Shown piece by piece: positions 17,882 through 21,954 of a DNA stretch of 64,000 nucleotides. Within the stretch, counting starts at the first letter, position 1. Each line of letters starts with the position of its first letter. This stretch comes from Flavobacteriaceae bacterium (GTDB lineage: Bacteria; Bacteroidota; Bacteroidia; Flavobacteriales; Flavobacteriaceae). The DNA lies in NCBI GenBank assembly GCA_947453885.1, contig CANGIF010000014.1, forward strand, positions 1 to 64,000, written 5' to 3'. The position numbers were made by a program, and so were the translations under genes. A model generated the notes under the pieces. The model searched no databases. It had not been told where the DNA came from and saw nothing but the letters and a program-made list of their open reading frames with translations.

Positions 17882-17953
17882 GGTGTTTTCGGGAATCGAA
17901 CCCTGTTCTTCGGATTCACAGTCCGAGATTTTACCTAATAAACTAAAAACACC
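17882..17953 (-). tRNA. tRNA-His(GTG), array member 6
   Basis: G-1 is encoded and pairs with C73, the hallmark of tRNA-His. Acceptor GTGTTTT/AAAACAC, D stem GTTT/AAAT, anticodon stem TCGGA/TCCGA with loop CTGTGAA (anticodon GTG). The T stem is one base short on the 3' side (GGG/CCC only), a departure from the normal 5-bp stem. Confidence 0.83.
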
Positions 17954-17958
17954 ATGTG

Positions 17959-18029
17959 CGGCTTATACGAGAATCGAACTCGTGGTTCTCGAGAGACAGT
18001 CGAGAAGGTTACCATTACCCCAATAAGCC
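17959..18029 (-). tRNA. tRNA-Asp(GTC) with U37, array member 5
   Basis: Acceptor GGCTTAT/ATAAGCC, D arm with G10:U25, anticodon stem CTCGA/TCGAG extended by two further pairs, loop CTGTCTC (anticodon GTC), T arm ACGAG-TTCGATT-CTCGT, discriminator G73. The base 3' of the anticodon is U instead of the normal purine, unlike the canonical tRNA-Asp at 8.9 kb. Confidence 0.83.
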
Positions 18030-18053
18030 AAGTTCCTTTCTAAAAAACTCTTG

Positions 18054-18127
18054 TAATTCCAGAAGGATTTGAACCTCCGACCCACTGCTTAAAAGGCAGT
18101 TGCTCTAACCATCTGAGCTATGAAATT
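18054..18127 (-). tRNA. tRNA-Lys(TTT), array member 4
   Basis: Acceptor AATTTCA/TGGAATT, D arm GCTC..GAGC, anticodon stem ACTGC/GCAGT with loop CTTTTAA (anticodon TTT), T arm GGAGG-TTCAAAT-CCTTC. Looks structurally complete. tRNA-Lys(UUU) is a classic anticodon-nuclease (PrrC) target. Confidence 0.88.
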
Positions 18128-18132
18128 AGTTG

Positions 18133-18205
18133 TGATTCTGGAAGGATTCGAACCTTCATCTATAGCTTCGTAGGCTATTACTCTCTCCAATTGAGCTACA
18201 AAATC
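18133..18205 (-). tRNA. tRNA-Arg(ACG), array member 3
   Basis: Acceptor GATTTTG/CAGAATC (same as array tRNA-Asn), D arm GCTC..GAGT, anticodon stem ATAGC/GCTAT with loop CTACGAA (anticodon ACG), T arm GAAGG-TTCGAAT-CCTTC. 5 bp from tRNA-Lys. Confidence 0.88.
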
Positions 18206-18209
18206 ATTG

Positions 18210-18283
18210 TAATTCTGGAAGGGCTCGAACCTTCAACCTTTGGTTTAGAAAACCAATACTCTATCCAATTGAGTTACGAAATT
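18210..18283 (-). tRNA. tRNA-Arg(TCT), array member 2
   Basis: Acceptor AATTTCG/CAGAATT with one mismatch, D arm ACTC..GAGT, anticodon stem TTGGT/ACCAA with loop TTTCTAA (anticodon TCT), T arm GAAGG-TTCGAGC-CCTTC. 4 bp from tRNA-Arg(ACG). Confidence 0.87.
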
Positions 18284-18289
18284 ATTTTG

Positions 18290-18361
18290 CGATTCTGGAA
18301 GGATTCGAACCTACAACCATTGGCTTAACAAACCACCGCTCTACCGTTGAGCTACAAAATC
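18290..18361 (-). tRNA. tRNA-Asn(GTT), array member 1
   Basis: First tRNA transcribed, about 16 bp after the attenuator terminator. Acceptor GATTTTG/CAGAATC, D arm GCTC-AACGGTA-GAGC, anticodon loop TTGTTAA (anticodon GTT) on a stem with one G.A mismatch, T stem GTAGG/CCTTC with one mismatch, discriminator G73 as usual for Asn. Confidence 0.87.
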
Positions 18362-18376
18362 AGTAATTATTAGGCA

Positions 18377-18404
18377 TAAAAAAAGCACCTCATCAAAGGT
18401 GCTT
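18377..18404 (-). terminator. Attenuator terminator 2, directly before the tRNA array
   Basis: On the minus strand: GCACCT - TTGATG - AGGTGC stem-loop followed by seven T. It lies 25 bp after the stop of leader ORF 2 and about 16 bp before tRNA-Asn, so it must be overcome for the array to be expressed from promoter 2. The 5' arm GCACCT can pair instead with AGGTGC inside leader ORF 2 (18452-18457), giving an antiterminator. Confidence 0.85.
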
Positions 18405-18428
18405 CCTATCATAACATTAGAATACTTC

Positions 18429-18575
18429 CTATTCCTTATGCCTGTATTTTTGCACCTGTACATTCTCAAACCCAAAGTCAAAACTCGGATACACAGTTAG
18501 TCTATCATGTTGTAAACAATCTTTCATTGTTAGTGTGTTTATATTTTGCGATTGTAAATTATAGCGTGTTCTCAT
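18429..18575 (-). CDS. Leader peptide 2 (48 residues), putative tRNA sensor
   Basis: A 48-codon ORF between promoter 2 and the terminator before the tRNA array. It starts MRTRYNLQSQNINTL and ends QKYRHKE. The A-rich region before ATG suits Bacteroidota initiation. Of 48 residues, 32 belong to the ten amino acids served by the array. Before the antiterminator segment (codons 40-42) it contains at least one codon for each of the eleven array tRNAs: AAT/AAC, AGA, CGC, AAA, GAT/GAC, CAT, CCG, TAT, CAA, CTA and TTT. It includes several codons that are usually rare in AT-rich Bacteroidota. Inference: ribosome stalling on a depleted tRNA frees AGGTGC to pair with the terminator arm and opens the operon. 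Short ORFs can occur by chance, but the position and the similar leader ORF 1 argue against that. Confidence 0.72.
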   Translation of the reverse strand: MRTRYNLQSQNINTLTMKDCLQHDRLTVYPSFDFGFENVQVQKYRHKE

Positions 18576-18655
18576 TTTTATATTGTATAATGTAAAATTG
18601 TATATTGTAAAAATTTATATTCTATTTTCTAATCTCTTTTTCTAAATTTCTGGTG

Positions 18656-18688
18656 CAAAGATAAAGTCAAAAAAAACTAACTTCCAAA
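18656..18688 (-). promoter_or_regulatory. Promoter 2 of the tRNA/RNA-repair operon
   Basis: On the minus strand TTTG (18685-18688), 21 bp, then TATCTTTG (18656-18663), matching Bacteroidota -33 and -7 boxes. It gives a leader of about 285 nt containing leader ORF 2 and the terminator. Confidence 0.65.
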
Positions 18689-18867
18689 TCTTTTTTAAAA
18701 TTATTTTATTGTTTTTCAATTAGTTAAACTAAATTTAAAACATAGAAAATCCTGTCCACTATTCTAGTAGATTCCTTATTAGTGTCAAATGACTGTCTCT
18801 CATTTGGTTACTTTTCAAGGTTATATTGCGTTATTTTTATAATTCATTAAACATTTTTTTTCATTTT

Positions 18868-18965
18868 TTTTATGCTGAACTTGTTTCAGCATCTCATTTA
18901 TTATTATTTACATCATTTATTATTCCGACTTTGTCATCCCGAACGCAGTCGAGGGACTTTTTTAG
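18868..18965. repeat. Dispersed intergenic repeat elements
   Basis: TGCTGAACTTGTTTCAGCA (a short palindrome, 18872-18890) and TGTCATCCCGAACGCAGTCG (18932-18951), both of a type scattered widely between Bacteroidota genes. They lie between the first attenuator and promoter 2. A short frame across them encodes the familiar repeat-derived peptide CHPERSRG and is not a gene. Confidence 0.7.
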
Positions 18966-18987
18966 AATACAATTTTTACTTTAAAAC

Positions 18988-19019
18988 AAAAAAACGTCCC
19001 ATTTTCATAGGACGTTTTT
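18988..19019 (-). terminator. Attenuator terminator 1
   Basis: On the minus strand: AAAACGTCC - loop - GGACGTTTT followed by further T. It lies about 30 bp after the stop of leader ORF 1. The 5' arm AACGTCC can pair alternatively with GGGCGTT inside leader ORF 1 (19077-19083), seven pairs with one G.U. The hairpin is also usable on the plus strand. Confidence 0.8.
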
Positions 19020-19047
19020 GTATTTATATTGGTGTTTTATCTAAAAA

Positions 19048-19146
19048 TCAATTCATTTTCTCATAAAAACACCTACAACGCCCAGTCATTTCAACAGGAT
19101 ATCTTCCTGCTAAACGGTCGTGATTTTGATTAAATAGTGATTTCAT
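19048..19146 (-). CDS. Leader peptide 1 (32 residues), putative tRNA sensor
   Basis: A 32-codon ORF starting 22 bp after the expected start site of promoter 1. Its first 17 residues are MKSLFNQNHDRLAGRYP. Codons 2-17 include AAA, CTA, TTT, AAT, CAA, CAC, GAC, CGT, AGA, TAT and CCT, one or more for every tRNA of the downstream array. Only Ser, Ala, Gly and one TTA codon fall outside the set. The antiterminator segment GGGCGTT follows at codons 22-24. The dense, almost one-codon-per-tRNA layout strongly suggests a leader peptide that tests charging or integrity of exactly these tRNAs, as his/trp leader peptides test one amino acid. No similarity to known proteins is expected or seen. Confidence 0.78.
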   Translation of the reverse strand: MKSLFNQNHDRLAGRYPVEMTGRCRCFYEKMN

Positions 19147-19174
19147 CTGTGTTTTCAGAATTTTTATTTCGGGG

Positions 19175-19206
19175 CAAATGTAATTGTTTTTTTTCTATTT
19201 ATACAA
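19175..19206 (-). promoter_or_regulatory. Promoter 1 of the tRNA/RNA-repair operon
   Basis: On the minus strand TTG (19204-19206), 21 bp, then TACATTTG (19175-19182), a good fit to Bacteroidota -33/-7 boxes and to promoter 2. Expected start site near 19168. Confidence 0.65.
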
Positions 19207-19296
19207 TTCCTCTATTATCTGTATTAAATTTACAATAGCTTTTTCAGCATCGGGGATTTCCAGCAGAGTTAACCTTAATAAAAAGACTGAAATATA

Positions 19297-19322
19297 AAAG
19301 CGTCCTGAATTGGGACGCTTTT
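19297..19322. terminator. Strong hairpin with T-rich flanks
   Basis: AAAAGCGTCC / GGACGCTTTT with a six-base loop. It could terminate transcription on either strand and resembles the hairpin at 18.99 kb in sequence (CGTCC/GGACG). No leader ORF was found upstream of it. Confidence 0.55.
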
Positions 19323-19453
19323 GGGGTAGACTGATAGTTGAAATTTTGAAGTAATTGTCTTTAAATTGCTTTGTTTATTCGTGTTTGTGGGCACGGTTTG
19401 AAAAAAATGCACTAACCGTTTAGGAGATACATACTGTATGTCAGAGCCATCAG

Positions 19454-19628
19454 GGGTTGCGCCGATTTGCTTTTGTTGGGGTTACTTTTTATCAAGAACT
19501 TAATGGGATAAAATATGTGTTGCGAGCGGATGGAAATGTTGGTGTTGAGGTGGTGGGGATTTAGGTTTTAGGTATTTGGTTTTAGGTTTTGGGGTTGTTT
19601 GCTTATAGTTTCACGAAGAAATTGCATT
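19454..19628 (+). pseudogene. Right direct repeat: truncated 3' copy of the 13.6-kb gene
   Basis: Carries the codons for the last about 33 residues of the 247-residue protein (FAFVGVTFYQELNGIKYVLR, then ADGNVGVEVVGI and stop) plus the same downstream sequence, with a handful of substitutions. The rest of the gene is absent. Same orientation as the left copy; together they bracket the island. It could be a recombination scar or the remnant of a paralogous gene. Confidence 0.85.
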
Positions 19629-19795
19629 AAAGTTTTTAATTTACAGAATGTGAATAGCTGAATACCTCTGGTGTTTTGGATAAAAAAGGATAGGTGTTTT
19701 TTCAATTGAAAAAACTATATTTGCTATTGAATGAAAAACAAACTATAGATATAAAATTAAAGACATATAAAAATTAGCGTTTAGCGAAAGAACCT

Positions 19796-19910
19796 GTATT
19801 CTGAAAAGTCGAAATTCATAATACCTACAGGGAAGTTTAAGCTAACGTTCACGCGTAGGTGTGGGCGTTACTTTGCTTTGTAGGTACGGGCTTCGACTCC
19901 CGCAGAATAC
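19796..19910 (+). ncRNA. tRNA/tmRNA-like structured RNA upstream of the type III RM genes
   Basis: Perfect outer stem GTATTCTG/CAGAATAC (8 bp, acceptor-like), then an unpaired D-like segment (AAAAGTCGAAATTCATAA), a long helix starting with perfect TACCTACA/TGTAGGTA (19822-19829 with 19879-19886), an inner hairpin AACG..CGTT, then a T-arm-like CGGG-CTTCGACT-CCCG just before the 3' acceptor strand. Acceptor, stemless D-like loop, long helix and T arm is the topology of the tRNA half of tmRNA, but only about 115 nt are present and no tag ORF or pseudoknots are seen. A TATATTTG box lies at 19716-19723. The RNA ends 49 bp before mod, so it may be a free RNA or a 5' regulatory element. Confidence 0.6.
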
Positions 19911-19959
19911 GAGTAAGGTAATTAGCCTGCACCTATTTTTTTGTCGCCTAGACAAAAGC

Positions 19960-21846
19960 ATGAAATTATACACAACACTAGAAAAAGTTTTAAAAACCGA
20001 ACCCAATTTTGTTACTGATGAAGGCGAACTTAAAAAATGGGTGGTTATCAGTAAAGCACAAAACTATGATGCTGAACTAATCGGTTTATTGCTTGATGAA
20101 CCTGAACTTAAAGCGCACTTTTTTATTCCTGTTAAAGATGTTTTGGTATTTAACCAAGACTTGTTTGTGGAATTTATGGAACAAAAAAACTATTTGAACG
20201 ATAGTTATACTGCTTATAAAAATAAAATAGGACTTACTATAGATGGCAAATTCTTGAACCAAAGGAACGAAGTGGCTTTGGTTTGGCCTTATAAAGATTG
20301 TGTTCTAGAAGGAGGACAAAGCCGAGAGGAAGACAAAAGAGAGGAAATTTTTTTTAATGAAGTGCTGGCACAAGACGAAATTAACCAATTGCTAGCGCCT
20401 AAAGTTTTGACTAATGCGAAAACGTTTACTGTTGATGGAGAAAAAGCATTTGAAGGTTTTACTAGAAATGAGGAAGGAACTATAACGGATAATTTGATTA
20501 TTAAAGGGAACAATCTTTTGGCTTTGCACAGTTTGAAAGAGGAGTTTACGGGGAAAGTAAAGTTGATTTATATAGACCCGCCTTATAATACTGGGAAAGA
20601 TGGGTTTAACTACAATGATAGATTTAACCATAGTAGTTGGCTGACTTTCATGAAGAACAGATTACAAATTGCAAAAGAGCTATTATCAAATAATGGAAGT
20701 TTATGGATAAATATTGATGATAGAGAAGCACATTATTTAAAAGTTTTAGGAGATGATATATTCGGCAGGGATAATTTTATAATAAATGTTGTTTGGCAGA
20801 AAAAATATGCGCCTCAAAATGACGCTAAATTTTTTACAGATAATCATGATCACATACTTGTATTTGCTAAATCCAAAGGGCATTTCAAAATAAATCCACT
20901 AAAGAGAACAGCCGAAAATAATAAGCAATATATTAACGATGATAAAGATGGGAGAGGATTATGGAGAACAGATAACATACTTGTTAAATCATTTACAAAT
21001 GACAGGGTATTTCCAATTATAAATCCAAATACAAAAAAGGAATTCAATCCACCAAAAGGTAGATGTTGGAGATATTCTCAAAGCAGCTTAGAATTGATGA
21101 TTGTTGAAAATAGGATTTATTTCGGTAAAGATGGTACTGGTGCCCCTCAAGTAAAAAGATATTTAAAAGAAGTAAAGGATGGTATAACTCCACTTTCAAT
21201 TTGGTTAAGAACAGAAGCGGGAGATAATCAAGAAGCTAAAAATGAAACGTATGCTTTTGAAAACGAAAATACTTTTGAAACACCAAAGCCAGAAAGATTA
21301 ATAGAAAGAATAATTAATATTGGTTCAAATTCAGGTGATATTGTTTTAGATTTTTTTGCAGGAAGCGGAACTACATCTGCGGTTGCTAATAAAATGGGGA
21401 GACAATTTATTACAACTGAACAAATGGATTACATAGAAAATGTAACTATTGAGCGATTAAAAAAAGTAGTTGCTGGCGAACAAGGAGGCATTTCCAAATC
21501 TGTCAATTGGCAAGGCGGCGGTTCATTTACCTACCTAGAACTCAAAAAATACAATCAAACTTTTGTAGATAGAATTCAAGAAGCTAAAGACACTAAAACA
21601 CTATTGTTAATTTGGGAAGAAATGAAAGTGAAGTCATTCATGAGTTATAATATAGCTATTCAAAAGCAAGAGGAGCATTTAGAAGAGTTTAAGCAATTGA
21701 CGTTTGAAGAGCAACAAAAGTTATTAATAACGTTGTTGGATAAAAACCAATTGTATGTGAATTTGTCTTCTATGCATGATAAAGATTTTGAGTGTAGCAC
21801 TGAAGAGGTTAAAGTGACAGAGGATTTTTATGAATTGAAGAAGTAA
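19960..21846 (+). CDS. mod: Type III restriction-modification methyltransferase (Mod)
   Basis: A 628-residue beta-class N6-adenine methyltransferase. The catalytic motif DPPYNTG (about residue 206) precedes the SAM-binding motif LDFFAGSGTT (about residue 464), the order typical of type III Mod subunits. The segment between holds the target-recognition region. Start chosen at MKLYTTLEKVL; the upstream in-frame part overlaps the structured RNA. It methylates one strand of an asymmetric site and is required with Res for cleavage. The start codon follows the structured RNA closely. No simple repeat tract that would give phase variation is visible. Confidence 0.93.
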   Translation: MKLYTTLEKVLKTEPNFVTDEGELKKWVVISKAQNYDAELIGLLLDEPELKAHFFIPVKDVLVFNQDLFVEFMEQKNYLNDSYTAYKNKIGLTIDGKFLNQRNEVALVWPYKDCVLEGGQSREEDKREEIFFNEVLAQDEINQLLAPKVLTNAKTFTVDGEKAFEGFTRNEEGTITDNLIIKGNNLLALHSLKEEFTGKVKLIYIDPPYNTGKDGFNYNDRFNHSSWLTFMKNRLQIAKELLSNNGSLWINIDDREAHYLKVLGDDIFGRDNFIINVVWQKKYAPQNDAKFFTDNHDHILVFAKSKGHFKINPLKRTAENNKQYINDDKDGRGLWRTDNILVKSFTNDRVFPIINPNTKKEFNPPKGRCWRYSQSSLELMIVENRIYFGKDGTGAPQVKRYLKEVKDGITPLSIWLRTEAGDNQEAKNETYAFENENTFETPKPERLIERIINIGSNSGDIVLDFFAGSGTTSAVANKMGRQFITTEQMDYIENVTIERLKKVVAGEQGGISKSVNWQGGGSFTYLELKKYNQTFVDRIQEAKDTKTLLLIWEEMKVKSFMSYNIAIQKQEEHLEEFKQLTFEEQQKLLITLLDKNQLYVNLSSMHDKDFECSTEEVKVTEDFYELKK

Positions 21847-21847
21847 T

Positions 21848-21932
21848 TGCTAGTTTGTCATTTCGACGAAGGAGAAATCACATCCAGTTTAAATATATAA
21901 TGAGATTCCTCCTTCGTCGGAATGACAAAAAG
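21848..21932. repeat. Imperfect palindromic repeat between mod and res
   Basis: TGTCATTTCGACGAAGGAGA (plus strand) and, inverted, TCCTCCTTCGTCGGAATGACA form a long imperfect hairpin. This is a common dispersed Bacteroidota element. A half copy occurs at 24608-24636 (CTCCTACTTTGTCGGAATGA). It could act as a partial terminator between mod and res. Confidence 0.75.
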
Positions 21933-21954
21933 GATGGAATAAATAAAAGAGGAA

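Noticed and set aside
18872..19066. A 64-codon frame containing CHPERSRG
   Set aside because: This peptide is the standard translation of a dispersed intergenic repeat and the frame runs over attenuator 1.
19796..19910. A complete tmRNA (ssrA)
   Set aside because: Only about 115 nt lie between the acceptor strands; no tag-peptide frame or pseudoknots fit.
20289..20631. Antisense frames within mod and other long genes
   Set aside because: They lie within well-supported genes on the other strand and show no domain, start context or neighbour support.
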